Source of the DNA: CAWFLT01 sp963816795
GTDB taxonomy: Bacteria > Acidobacteriota > Vicinamibacteria > Vicinamibacterales > SCN-69-37
DNA length: 64,000 nt
Direction of reading: 5' to 3'
NCBI GenBank assembly: GCA_963816795.1
Contig: CAWFLT010000014.1
Coordinates: forward strand, 558,001 to 622,000
Shown here piece by piece: positions 1 to 8,426 of this stretch. The position numbers and the translations under genes were made by a program. The notes beneath the pieces are model-generated. The model was not told the DNA's origin and did not search any database. It saw only the letters and a program-made list of their open reading frames with translations. Within the stretch, counting starts at the first letter, position 1. Every line of letters starts with the position of its first letter.

Positions 1-284
1 TCGAGCGCCTCGGCCTGATGCGGCACCCCGCTCGAGATGCGCAGGACTTCACCTTCCCGCACCATGATCGCGGTGCCGTCGATGATGGTCGAGAGCGCGC
101 CTTGCAGGACGTAGATCAGTTGCTCGCCGGCGTGACTGTGGAGCGGCACGAGCGCGCCCTTTTTCAGATACGCCTGTGTGATGGTCTGGTCCGATCCGCC
201 AATCGACTTGCGCGCGACCATTTCCGTGATCTTCTCGAGCGGCAGATCGGCCCAGCGATGGAGGACGGCGCGGTCGGACATCAT
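1..284 (-). CDS. Cupin-domain protein (3' end cut by window edge)
   Basis: Only the first ~94 codons are in the window; the gene reads leftwards off the edge. Cupin motif 1 is visible as HSHAGEQLIYVLQG (His-X-His followed by Glu), and motif 2 begins with ISSGVPHQ, giving the usual metal-ligand His. This is the small single-domain cupin-2 fold, cytoplasmic, with no signal peptide. Substrate cannot be told: such proteins include sugar isomerases, dioxygenases and sensors. Two adjacent ATG codons (284 and 281) are possible starts and neither has a good ribosome site. The gene is divergent from the E1 dehydrogenase at 350, with about 65 bp between them. Confidence 0.8.
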   Translation of the reverse strand, partial: MMSDRAVLHRWADLPLEKITEMVARKSIGGSDQTITQAYLKKGALVPLHSHAGEQLIYVLQGALSTIIDGTAIMVREGEVLRISSGVPHQAEAL

Positions 285-303
285 GGAGCTCAGGCAGTAT
301 AAT
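275..303 (+). promoter_or_regulatory. Sigma-70-like promoter of the E1 dehydrogenase gene
   Basis: A perfect TATAAT (298-303) follows CGGACA (275-280, matching TTGACA at 4 of 6) with a 17-bp spacer. The predicted start near 310 gives a leader of about 40 bases before the ATG at 350. The -35 box overlaps the 5' end of the divergent cupin gene. Seen by pattern only. Confidence 0.45.
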
Positions 304-349
304 TGACAGGTTTTTCCGTCGTCGTCGAGCCCGGACGAGGTCCAGCAGA

Positions 350-2500
350 ATGAAGAGCACCGCGCTGTCGAACGGTCAAGCGTCCACCTCGTCGCCGGCG
401 GCGCCGGCACCTGGCTACGGTGGATCCTCTCGCGACGAGTTGCTGGCCATCTACCGCACGATGTTGCTGTCGCGCCGGCTCGACGACAAGGAAATCCAGC
501 TCAAGAACCAGAGCCTGATCTTCTTCCAGATCAGTGGCGCCGGACACGAAGCCGTGCTCGTCGCGGCCGGGCTCCAGTTGCGCGCCGGCTACGATTGGTT
601 CTATCCGTACTATCGCGATCGGGCGCTCTGCCTGGCCCTCGGCGTCACGCCGTACGAGATGCTGCTCGCCGCGGTCGGCGCCAAGGACGACCCGGCCAGC
701 GGCGGCCGTCAGATGCCGTCGCACTGGGGCCACGTTCGTCTCAACATCGTCTCGCAGTCGAGCCCGACCGGTACGCAGTGTCTCCAGGCGATTGGCTGCG
801 CGGAAGCCGGCATGCTCTACGAGCAGATCAACGAGATCCCGGATCGGCTCCAACGCTTCAAGCAGGACGAGGTCGTGTACGTGTCGCTCGGCGACGGCAC
901 CGCCAGCGAGGGCGAATTCTGGGAATCGCTGAACGCCGCCTGCGTCCGTCAGCTGCCGGTCGTGTTCCTGGTCGAGGACAACGGCTACGCGATCTCGGTC
1001 CCCGTCGAGGTCCAGACTCCCGGGGGCGATCTCTCACGGCTGGTCGAGTCCTTCCCAGGTCTCGGCGTGTTCCGCTGCGACGGCACCGACGTGGTCGCGA
1101 GCCTGCAGACGATGAAACAGGCAGTGGCGTACGCGCGCGAGCGCCGTGGCCCGGCGTTCGTCCACGCGAAAGTCGTCCGTCCCTACTCGCACTCGCTCTC
1201 CGACGACGAGCGCCTCTACAAGACGCGGGCGGAGCGCGCGGAAGAAGCGACCCGGGATCCGATCGTCAAGTTCGCGGCGCGCCTGACGGCCGACGGACTC
1301 GTGACGGAGGCCGAGCTGGCCGACATCGCGCGCGATGTGGACCGCGAAATCAAGGAGGCTGCCGACGCCGCGGTGAAGGCCGCCAAGCCGAAAAAGGACA
1401 CGGCCGGGCTCTGGGTCTATTCGCCGGACATCGACCCGGCGTCTCCCGCGTTCGACGCGCCCGTCCAGGCCGAAGGCAAGCCCGACACGATGGTGGCGGC
1501 GATCAACCGGACGCTGAAGGACGAAATGGCCGTCAACCCGCGCATCGTCGTCTTCGGCGAGGATGTGGCCGATGTCACGCGGGCGGAGAACCTGTCGGAA
1601 GTGCAAGGCAAGGGCGGCGTGTTCAAAGTGACGCACGGACTGCAGAAAGCGTTCGGGTCCGATCGTGTCTTCAACACGGCGCTGGCGGAGGCCGGCATCA
1701 TCGGCCGCGCCGCCGGCATGGCGACGCGCGGCATCAAGCCGGTCGTCGAGATCCAGTTCTTCGACTACATCTGGCCCGCCATGATGCAGCTCCGCAACGA
1801 AGTGTCGATGCTGCGGTACCGGTCGAGCAACCATTTCTCCTGCCCGATGGTCATCCGCGTCGCGTCAGGTGGCTACCTGCGTGGCGGTGCGCCGTATCAC
1901 AGCCAGTCCGGCGAAAGCATCTTCGCGCACTGTCCCGGGATCCGCATCGCGTATCCATCGAACGCCACGGATGCCGCCGGGCTGTTGCGCACCGCCATCC
2001 GCTGCGACGACCCCGTGCTCTTCATGGAGCACAAGCACCTCTACCGCCAGACCTACAACAAGGCGCCCTACCCCGGCAGCAGCTTCACGATTCCGTTCGG
2101 CAAGGCGGCCATCCGTCGCGAGGGAACGGACGTCGTGGTCGTGACGTGGGGCGCGCTGGTGCAGCGATCGCTGCTGGCAGCGCAGCAGGCGGAGAAGGAG
2201 GGCGTCAGCACGATGGTGATCGACCTCAGGACCATCATGCCGTTCGACTGGGAGGCCATCGCGTCGGCCGTCCGTCACACCAATCGCGTCGTGATCGCAC
2301 ACGAAGATCAATTGACGTGCGGCTTTGGCGCCGAGTTGTCTGCGCGGGTCGGGAGCGATCTGTTCGAGCACCTGGATGCCCCGGTGCGCCGCGTCGGCGC
2401 GATGGACACACCGGTGGCCTATTATCCGGACCTCGAGGAGGCGATCCTCCCAGGATCTCCTGCCGTGCTGGCCGCCATCCTCGAGACCGCGCGGTACTGA
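350..2500 (+). CDS. Fused alpha/beta E1 component of a 2-oxoacid (branched-chain type) dehydrogenase
   Basis: This thiamine-diphosphate enzyme decarboxylates a 2-oxoacid and passes the acyl group to the lipoyl arm of E2. Residues ~30-330 are the E1-alpha half; the ThDP motif runs from G181-D-G to N211 (VEDN), with the normal spacing of about 30. Residues ~375-716 are the E1-beta (transketolase pyrimidine plus C-terminal) half, starting near PDTMVAAINRTL. Most bacteria have two genes; the 716-residue one-piece form is known in some Bacteroidota and Acidobacteriota. No E2 or E3 gene is adjacent. Substrate is most likely branched-chain 2-oxoacids; pyruvate or acetoin cannot be excluded. The start was chosen at the first in-frame ATG, with GAGG about 12 bases upstream. 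Confidence 0.9.
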   Translation: MKSTALSNGQASTSSPAAPAPGYGGSSRDELLAIYRTMLLSRRLDDKEIQLKNQSLIFFQISGAGHEAVLVAAGLQLRAGYDWFYPYYRDRALCLALGVTPYEMLLAAVGAKDDPASGGRQMPSHWGHVRLNIVSQSSPTGTQCLQAIGCAEAGMLYEQINEIPDRLQRFKQDEVVYVSLGDGTASEGEFWESLNAACVRQLPVVFLVEDNGYAISVPVEVQTPGGDLSRLVESFPGLGVFRCDGTDVVASLQTMKQAVAYARERRGPAFVHAKVVRPYSHSLSDDERLYKTRAERAEEATRDPIVKFAARLTADGLVTEAELADIARDVDREIKEAADAAVKAAKPKKDTAGLWVYSPDIDPASPAFDAPVQAEGKPDTMVAAINRTLKDEMAVNPRIVVFGEDVADVTRAENLSEVQGKGGVFKVTHGLQKAFGSDRVFNTALAEAGIIGRAAGMATRGIKPVVEIQFFDYIWPAMMQLRNEVSMLRYRSSNHFSCPMVIRVASGGYLRGGAPYHSQSGESIFAHCPGIRIAYPSNATDAAGLLRTAIRCDDPVLFMEHKHLYRQTYNKAPYPGSSFTIPFGKAAIRREGTDVVVVTWGALVQRSLLAAQQAEKEGVSTMVIDLRTIMPFDWEAIASAVRHTNRVVIAHEDQLTCGFGAELSARVGSDLFEHLDAPVRRVGAMDTPVAYYPDLEEAILPGSPAVLAAILETARY

Positions 2501-2534
2501 CGGCGCTCGACAGGACCGCGATCGGCAGGATCTC

Positions 2535-3581
2535 GTGACCCAGCAGGCCTCGCGACTCCTCGCGGCGCTGGCCACGGCCGCGGTCTGCATCGCCTCCGAC
2601 CGGCCAACGTCGGCCGTTGACGTCACGCAGACGGCCGACACGCTCAAAGCCACCGGCGGCCTGCCGGCGCATTTCGTCACTCAGTTCAGCGATCCGGTCG
2701 GGTTCGCGCAGGCGACATCAGGCGAATACGTCGTCCTCGATCGGCGCCAGCACACGGTCTATGCGGTTGACGCCAGGAAGACGTCCCTCCGCAAGATCAT
2801 CCAGATTGGGTTCGAGACTGGAAAGGTGCTGCAGCCCGCCGTGCTCGCGCTCAGCCGGGATGACATCTTCGCGGTGGCTGACGGGCCGAGCGGCAACGAA
2901 CGCATCCAGTACTTCACGTTGCAGGGCTCGTTCCTGGGCGGTTTCTACCTGCCGCCGTCGGGCGGCACGCGCGTGGTGTGGGGGCCGCAGATCCTGAGCG
3001 GCGCCGGGTCGATGGCGTTCACGGGAAAGACGTTTCTCGTCAGCCGGCCCGGCTCGGATGCGCTGTTCTCCGAATTCGATGTGCAGGGCGCGGTGGTCCG
3101 CCACGTCGGCACGCTGAGGCCTACCGGACAGGAACGCATCGACCGCGAGGCGCATATCGCGCTCAACGTCGGCTTGCCGCTCGTCGATCCCCGCGGCGGG
3201 TTCTACTTCGTCTTCCAGACCGGCCGGCCGATGTTCCGGAAGTACGACGCGAATGGCACGCTCTTGTTCGAACGCCACATCGAAGGCCCCGAGCTCGACG
3301 ATCAGATTCGTGCTCTCCCGTCCGCCTGGCCCCGTCGCAGCCCCGACGCCGGAACACTACCGATCGTTCCACCCCTCGTGCGGGCGGCCGCCGTTGACGA
3401 TCGCGGACAACTCTGGGTCTCCCTGGTCGAGCCTTACACGTACGTGTACCGCCCGAACGGCGACAAGACACGGACCGTGCAGTTTCAAGCCGCCGGCGTG
3501 CTCAGCCCAACCAGCCTCTTCTTCGCCGCCAGCGACCGGCTGCTGGTCACCCCGGGCTGCTACGAATTCCTGGTGCGATAA
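2535..3581 (+). CDS. Secreted six-bladed beta-propeller-like protein
   Basis: A 348-residue protein starting at GTG 2535, preceded by GCAGGA at a fair ribosome-site spacing; upstream in-frame codons lie inside the E1 gene. The N-terminus (LLAALATAAVCIASDRPTSA) looks like a signal peptide. The rest has repeated short beta motifs such as EYVVLDRRQHTVYAVD, DIFAVADG, GGFYFVFQTG and GQLWVSLVEP, as in NHL/6-bladed propellers of the kind called 'hypothetical, 6-bladed beta-propeller' in Acidobacteriota. Role unknown, probably periplasmic binding or scaffold. It follows the E1 gene by 34 bp and may be co-transcribed, but no functional link is evident. Confidence 0.65.
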   Translation: MTQQASRLLAALATAAVCIASDRPTSAVDVTQTADTLKATGGLPAHFVTQFSDPVGFAQATSGEYVVLDRRQHTVYAVDARKTSLRKIIQIGFETGKVLQPAVLALSRDDIFAVADGPSGNERIQYFTLQGSFLGGFYLPPSGGTRVVWGPQILSGAGSMAFTGKTFLVSRPGSDALFSEFDVQGAVVRHVGTLRPTGQERIDREAHIALNVGLPLVDPRGGFYFVFQTGRPMFRKYDANGTLLFERHIEGPELDDQIRALPSAWPRRSPDAGTLPIVPPLVRAAAVDDRGQLWVSLVEPYTYVYRPNGDKTRTVQFQAAGVLSPTSLFFAASDRLLVTPGCYEFLVR

Positions 3582-3780
3582 CCTGCCCCGGACTTCCCGC
3601 GCTTTTCACTCCGGACTTCTTTCTTAGTTGCGCATGGGGCCCACATCATTGTTCAGTACGCCGGGGCCCCACCCCCGGCGCTTTGGCTCAAGGCTGCGCG
3701 CGCGCCCGTCAAGCTCGCCTGCCCTGAGCTTGTCGAAGGGCTACGCTCGCCTGCGGGCGGTCTTCTTTCCTTAAGCGCAC
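3582..3780. repeat. Non-coding stretch with palindromic elements
   Basis: No gene is visible. It holds a GGGGCCCCACCCCC-type palindrome near 3655-3685, seen again at 41.6, 52.6 and 55.0 kb, and a half copy (CCTGAGCTTGTCGAAGG, ~3723-3739) of the palindromic element found in full at 43118 and 44579. Degenerate first copies of the 23-bp repeat that dominates 3781-3944 begin directly after the propeller stop codon. Confidence 0.7.
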
Positions 3781-3944
3781 TTCACCGCGGACCTCCCGCG
3801 CTGTTCACTCCGGACCTCATGCGCCCTTCACTCCGGACCTCGCGCGCCCTTCACTCCGGACCTCAGCCTGCGCTCTTCACTCCGGACCTCCTGCGCCCTT
3901 CACTCCGGACCTCGTGTGCTCTTCACGCCGGACTTCCCGTGATC
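3781..3944. repeat. 23-bp tandem repeat block, seven units
   Basis: Units begin at 3781, 3804, 3827, 3850, 3876, 3899 and 3922; the spacing is 23 bp except for one of 26. The core TTCACTCCGGACCTC is followed by a variable triplet and GCGCCC-like bases. There are no unique spacers, so this is not CRISPR. The block overlaps the only in-frame start codon seen for the next gene (GTG 3914). Confidence 0.85.
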
Positions 3945-5257
3945 TTCGCTTATGCTCTTCCCCGCCGTGTCCACTGCTTCGCCCCGCCCTTGGCCTGACC
4001 CAAGCGACGGCCATGGTGGTGGGGACCATCATCGGCGCGTCGATCTTCGTTCAGCCGTCTGAGATCACCCGTCAGATGCCATCGGTGACGGGCATCGTCG
4101 GCGTCTGGCTGGCAGCCGGCGTGCTGACCCTGTTTGGCGCACTGGTCTGCGCCGAGTTGGCGTCGGCGTTCCCCCAGACTGGCGGCGTGTACGTCTACCT
4201 CCGCGAAGCCTATTCGCCGGCCGCCGGATTCCTCTGGGGCTGGGCGATGTTCTGGAGCATGCACTCGGGAATCATCGCCGCGATCGCGACCGTCTTCGCG
4301 CGATATGCGAGCGTGTTCATCCCGATGGGCACGACCGGACAGCGGGTGACGGCGGTCGCGCTGATCCTGTTGTTGTCTGCGGTCAACTACGCCGGGGTCC
4401 GCCATGGCGGACGGATCCAGACCGTCTTCACGGCGGCGAAGGTCGGCGCCATCGTCCTGTTGGTCGTCGCCGGCATGTTCTGGACCGGGCCGGCAGTTGC
4501 GGTGTCCGACTCCGCTGCCGGCGACGTCACGACGCGAGGCTTTCTTCTGGCGATGGCCGCGGGGCTGTTCGCGTATGGCGGCTGGCACATGGTGACCTAC
4601 ACCGCTGGCGAAACGAGAGATGCCGCGCGCACGGTCCCCCGGGCGCTCTTGCTCGGCACCCTCGTCGTCACCGTCTGTTACGCCGGACTGAACGCGATCT
4701 ATCTTCGAGTGCTGCCGCTCGATGCGGTTCGCAGTTCGTCGCACGTCGCTGCCGACGCCGCCGACGCCCTCTTCGGAAGCGGCGGCGCGACGATGATGGC
4801 GGCGCTGGTCGTCATCTCCACCTTCGGTGCGGTCAACGGCATCATCCTGGTCGGTCCGCGTGTGTACTACCAGATGGCGCAGGACGGTACGATTTTTCGC
4901 TGGCTGGGCGCGGTCCATCCCTCGTTCGGCACGCCACACCGTGCGATTGCGGTCCAGGCCGTGTGGGCGTCCGTTCTGGCGTCGACCAATACTTACGGCG
5001 CACTGTTCTCGCGTGTCATCTACACGGAATGGATCTTTTTCGCGGCGATGGCCGCGGGGCTGATGCTGCTGCGACGGCGTCCCGGCTACCAGCCCACGTC
5101 CCGGATCTGGGGCTACCCGGCCGTCCCGATCATCTTCATCGCCGTCTCGGCCGCGATCGTGTTCATGCAGATTTCTGCGGTGCCAGGCGACAGTGCGATT
5201 GGATTGGGATTGGTATTGATCGGCTTGCCGGTGTATTTTCTGTGGTCCCGACGATGA
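3914..5257 (+). CDS. APC-family amino acid permease
   Basis: An inner-membrane transporter of the amino acid/polyamine/organocation family, 447 residues if started at GTG 3914. About 12 hydrophobic segments follow; TM1 carries the family's unwound glycine motif (VVGTIIGASIF). PQTGGVYVYLREAY after TM2 is the conserved APC loop and YTAGETRDAARTVPRA is the loop before TM7. Substrate is unknown, probably amino acids by proton exchange. The start is uncertain: the first ~28 codons lie in the 23-bp repeat block and have no ribosome site, so the true start may be a rare codon nearer LGLTQATAM, or a small frame error may exist. The stop overlaps the next gene's ATG. Confidence 0.85.
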   Translation: MCSSRRTSRDLRLCSSPPCPLLRPALGLTQATAMVVGTIIGASIFVQPSEITRQMPSVTGIVGVWLAAGVLTLFGALVCAELASAFPQTGGVYVYLREAYSPAAGFLWGWAMFWSMHSGIIAAIATVFARYASVFIPMGTTGQRVTAVALILLLSAVNYAGVRHGGRIQTVFTAAKVGAIVLLVVAGMFWTGPAVAVSDSAAGDVTTRGFLLAMAAGLFAYGGWHMVTYTAGETRDAARTVPRALLLGTLVVTVCYAGLNAIYLRVLPLDAVRSSSHVAADAADALFGSGGATMMAALVVISTFGAVNGIILVGPRVYYQMAQDGTIFRWLGAVHPSFGTPHRAIAVQAVWASVLASTNTYGALFSRVIYTEWIFFAAMAAGLMLLRRRPGYQPTSRIWGYPAVPIIFIAVSAAIVFMQISAVPGDSAIGLGLVLIGLPVYFLWSRR

Positions 5258-6243
5258 TCATCGACGTTCACAATCACTACTACCCGCCGGAGTACCTCGA
5301 CGCGCTCGAACCGTCGGGAAGCACGCTGCGCATCACCCACGACGCCGAAGGCAATCCGATTGTGCACTATCCGGGCGACTACAACGTGATGGTGCGAGGC
5401 CACCGCGATATCGCGTACCGGCAGCACGTGCTGGACGAGCACGGCGTCGATCTTCAGGTGATCTCGCTGACGACGCCCGGAACTCACGTCGACCCGCCGG
5501 CGGTCGCCGCGCGGCTCGCGACCATCACGAACGATGCGTTTGCCAGAGTTCGCGCAGAACGCGGCAAGCGGTTCCTCCCGCTCGCCACACTCCCGCTCTG
5601 CGACCCGGCGGCATCGGTGCAGGAGTTCCGCCGCGCGACCGAGCAGCTCAATCTGCCGGGCGCGATGTTGTTCAGCAACGTGAACGGCATCGGGCTCGAC
5701 CACGAGCAGTTCTGGCCGCTCTACGAAGCCGCCAACGATCGCAGCGCGGTCCTCATGATCCATCCGACCTATCCGGTCGGCGTCGAGGCCATGCGCGACT
5801 ACTGGCTGATGCCGTTGAACGGATTCCTGTTCGACACGACGCTCGCCGCCTCGAAATTGGTCTTCAGCGGCGTCGTCAAGCGGTATCCGCGCATACAGTG
5901 GATTCTCGGCCACCTCGGCGGCACGATCCCGTACCTCGCAGAACGACTCGATCGCGGCTGGCGCGCGTTCAGCGAGTGTCGCGCGCACATCGACGAGCCG
6001 CCGACCGCCTACCTCAAGCGGCACTTTTACTACGACACGGTGAACTTCGCGGCTGGGCCGTTGAAGCTGGCGATCGAGTTCGCCGGCGCCGGCCGGATTC
6101 TCGCCGGCAGCGACTATCCGCACATGATCGGCAGCATCCCGCTCATGCTCGAAGCGCTTCGAGCCCTACCGATCACCGAAGACGATCGCAGCGGAATCCT
6201 CGGCGGCAACGCGCAGCGCTTGTTGAACATCACCGGCAGCTGA
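5254..6243 (+). CDS. Amidohydrolase-2 family (ACMSD-like) metal-dependent hydrolase/decarboxylase
   Basis: A 329-residue TIM-barrel enzyme. The metal motif HNH is at residues 6-8 (MIIDVHNHYYPPEYLD), further ligands are the His of MIHPTYPVG and of ILGHLGG, and the catalytic Asp lies in GSDYPHMIG. Members include aminocarboxymuconate semialdehyde decarboxylase and 2,6-dihydroxybenzoate or gamma-resorcylate decarboxylases; the sequence alone does not fix the substrate. It is cytoplasmic. The ATG overlaps the permease stop (ATGA), so the two are translationally coupled and transporter and enzyme may act on the same compound (inference). Confidence 0.85.
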   Translation: MIIDVHNHYYPPEYLDALEPSGSTLRITHDAEGNPIVHYPGDYNVMVRGHRDIAYRQHVLDEHGVDLQVISLTTPGTHVDPPAVAARLATITNDAFARVRAERGKRFLPLATLPLCDPAASVQEFRRATEQLNLPGAMLFSNVNGIGLDHEQFWPLYEAANDRSAVLMIHPTYPVGVEAMRDYWLMPLNGFLFDTTLAASKLVFSGVVKRYPRIQWILGHLGGTIPYLAERLDRGWRAFSECRAHIDEPPTAYLKRHFYYDTVNFAAGPLKLAIEFAGAGRILAGSDYPHMIGSIPLMLEALRALPITEDDRSGILGGNAQRLLNITGS

Positions 6244-6249
6244 GCGCAG

Positions 6250-7830
6250 TCATTTTTTCTTACCCAGCCACTGCGCAACGGCCCGGATCTCCTCGGGCGT
6301 CATCTTGTTGGCAAACGCTGGCATCTCCGCGTCGAACTGGATCTCGGTCGGGTCGATGATGCGGCGTTCGATCTGGCCGGGGTCCAGCTTTTCACCGGCT
6401 TTCGACAGATTCGGCCCGTCCTTGCCGCCGACGCCATCGACGGTGTGGCAACTCAGGCAGTGGCGCGTGAAGAGCACGGCGACGCGCCGCGTGGCGTCGT
6501 CCACGGCGGGCGGCACGCCGGACCGCAGCCGCGCGAGCCCGGCACGAATGGCCGCCGTCTCGGCTTCGTCGGCCTCGGGCGGCGGCCGGACGCCCGGCGC
6601 GATCACCTCCGGATCGGCGACGTGTGCGTTGAGCCACGACGAGGTCTGAGAGATACGGCCGGCCTCAACCGGCGACGCGACGCGGTCCGGCGCATGACAC
6701 TTGGTGCACCGGTCGCTCGATGCGACGAGCGCCGCACCGGCGATCTCCTGCACGTTCCAGGGACCGGCGGCCGCCGACGGCCGATCGAGCGCGCCGAGGG
6801 TCGTCAGCGTGACGACGGCCGCCAGTCCCGCGGTGATCAGGCCGAGCACAACCCGCCGCTGACGAGGCTCGCGGCCTCGAGCCCGATCGATCCACGGCAA
6901 GAGCGCGAGGAACGTCATGACGAGGCCCGGCACGACGAGCGCGCCAATCACTTCGAGCCGGCCCGGAAAGTATTTCAGCAACTGGAAGAGTCCCAGAAAG
7001 TACCACTCGGGCCGCGGGATGTAGTCGCTCGAGGTCGGGTCGGCCATCGGCTCGAGCGCCGGCGCACCGCGCCACGCCAGCGTCGCGAGCAGGACGCCGC
7101 CTATCACTGCCACCGTGAGATCGCGAGCTGCCTGATGCGGAAAGAACATCTGCGACGAGCCGATCCGCGGCGTTACCGGCCCGGAGATGCCATGCCGCCG
7201 CATCAGGTAGAGGTGCACAACGATGAGCACGACCAGCACGGCCGGCAGGACCATCACGTGGACGGCATACCAGCGCGTCAGCGTCAGGGCGCCGATGTCG
7301 GCGCCGCCCTGAAGCACCACGGCAACCATGTCGCCGAGCATCGGCGTCAGCCGGGCGATGTTGATCGTGACGACCGTGGCCCAGTACGCGCGCTGGTCCC
7401 ACGGCAGCAGGTAGCCGGTCAGACCGAATGCGAGAATCACCTGCAGGAGCAGTAGCCCGACGAGCCAGTTCAGCTCGCGCGGCTTCTTGTAGCTGCCGAA
7501 GAACAGCACGCGCACCATGTGCAGCACGGCGGCGACAACCACCAGCGAGGCGCCCCAATGATGGAGCCCGCGGAGAAACGCGCCCCCGCGGACGTTCGTG
7601 GTGATGTAGCGCACGCTGTCCCACGCGTGATCGGGCGTCGGTGCATAGAACAGCGCGAGCGCAATGCCGGTGACGATCTGCAGGCTCAGACCGAAGAGCA
7701 GCAAGCTGCCGAGCGTGAACCACCAACCGGTGCCGGCCGGGAGCGGCTCGTCCAGCAGGTGCTTGCGAATCCCGCGGTAGCCCGTGCGGTCCTCGAGCCA
7801 TCTGGCGACCGACGCGACCAGGCGCCTCAC
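6250..7830 (-). CDS. Cytochrome b fused to a C-terminal dihaem cytochrome c
   Basis: Membrane core of a quinol:cytochrome c oxidoreductase, 526 residues. The N-terminal part is cytochrome b with b-haem His pairs in HHWGASL...LHMVR and VHVMVL...VVHLYL; the second pair has 14 residues between ligands, as in b6-type proteins. The quinol-site motif PEWY lies near residue 272. About residue 373 comes CTKCH and about 458 CLSCH, two c-type haem sites exposed to the periplasm, so electron transfer beyond the b haems is built into the same chain. GTG 7830 overlaps the Rieske stop (GTGA). It could be the complete complex with the Rieske protein, since no separate cytochrome c1 gene is nearby. Confidence 0.92.
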   Translation of the reverse strand: MRRLVASVARWLEDRTGYRGIRKHLLDEPLPAGTGWWFTLGSLLLFGLSLQIVTGIALALFYAPTPDHAWDSVRYITTNVRGGAFLRGLHHWGASLVVVAAVLHMVRVLFFGSYKKPRELNWLVGLLLLQVILAFGLTGYLLPWDQRAYWATVVTINIARLTPMLGDMVAVVLQGGADIGALTLTRWYAVHVMVLPAVLVVLIVVHLYLMRRHGISGPVTPRIGSSQMFFPHQAARDLTVAVIGGVLLATLAWRGAPALEPMADPTSSDYIPRPEWYFLGLFQLLKYFPGRLEVIGALVVPGLVMTFLALLPWIDRARGREPRQRRVVLGLITAGLAAVVTLTTLGALDRPSAAAGPWNVQEIAGAALVASSDRCTKCHAPDRVASPVEAGRISQTSSWLNAHVADPEVIAPGVRPPPEADEAETAAIRAGLARLRSGVPPAVDDATRRVAVLFTRHCLSCHTVDGVGGKDGPNLSKAGEKLDPGQIERRIIDPTEIQFDAEMPAFANKMTPEEIRAVAQWLGKKK

Positions 7831-8297
7831 AGCTCGACCTCGATCTCGGAGGTCTGCGGATTGACGCGGACGGCGTACCGCGCCAGTGGCGCCGGCGGCG
7901 GACCGGACACGACGTTGCCGTCGCGGTCGTAGACGCCGCCATGGCACGGACACTTGAACTGCTTGTCGGCCGCGTTCCAGTTCACGCGACAACCCAGGTG
8001 CGAGCAGATCGCGGAGAGCGCGCGGTAGCCATTCCCTTCGCGATCGATGAAGACGATCGATTGCTTTCTCGTGACGTACCAGCCGTCGGCGTGCCGATCG
8101 GCCAGGACCGCTGTCGCCGGACCATCCGCCGGCATCTCCAGCGTCGAGATCGCCGCCCGCCAGCGGCGTGGTTCAGACTTCAGCCGCGGCGATGCGACGA
8201 GCCCGACGAGCCCGGCCAGCGCGGTAGTGATGACACCCATCCCGGCGGTGACGAGTTTGGCAAGCGCGGACCGGCGATCTTCGTACGACTGCGACAT
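7827..8297 (-). CDS. Rieske [2Fe-2S] subunit of the bc-type complex
   Basis: A 156-residue protein with one N-terminal membrane anchor (residues ~14-36) and a Rieske domain. The cluster motifs CSHLGC and CPCHGG supply two Cys and two His ligands plus the disulphide Cys pair. It takes electrons from quinol at the Qo site and passes them on to the haem c of the fused partner. The gene precedes and overlaps the cytochrome b/c gene, so both are one operon and likely one complex. No Tat-type twin Arg is obvious in front of the anchor (only EDRRSALAK), which may serve. Confidence 0.93.
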   Translation of the reverse strand: MSQSYEDRRSALAKLVTAGMGVITTALAGLVGLVASPRLKSEPRRWRAAISTLEMPADGPATAVLADRHADGWYVTRKQSIVFIDREGNGYRALSAICSHLGCRVNWNAADKQFKCPCHGGVYDRDGNVVSGPPPAPLARYAVRVNPQTSEIEVEL

Positions 8298-8426
8298 TGG
8301 GCTCCTTCTGGACCGAACCGATCATAAATCAGGGCAACGTGCGAGTGCTGGGTGCTACGTGCTGGTTGCGCGGAATGAAGTACCCCGCACCGAGCACCCG
8401 GCACCGTCCCCCGGTATACTGGGAGG

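Noticed and set aside
3781..3944. Possible CRISPR array in the 23-bp repeats
   Set aside because: Units abut with only three variable bases; there are no spacers, no leader and no cas genes.
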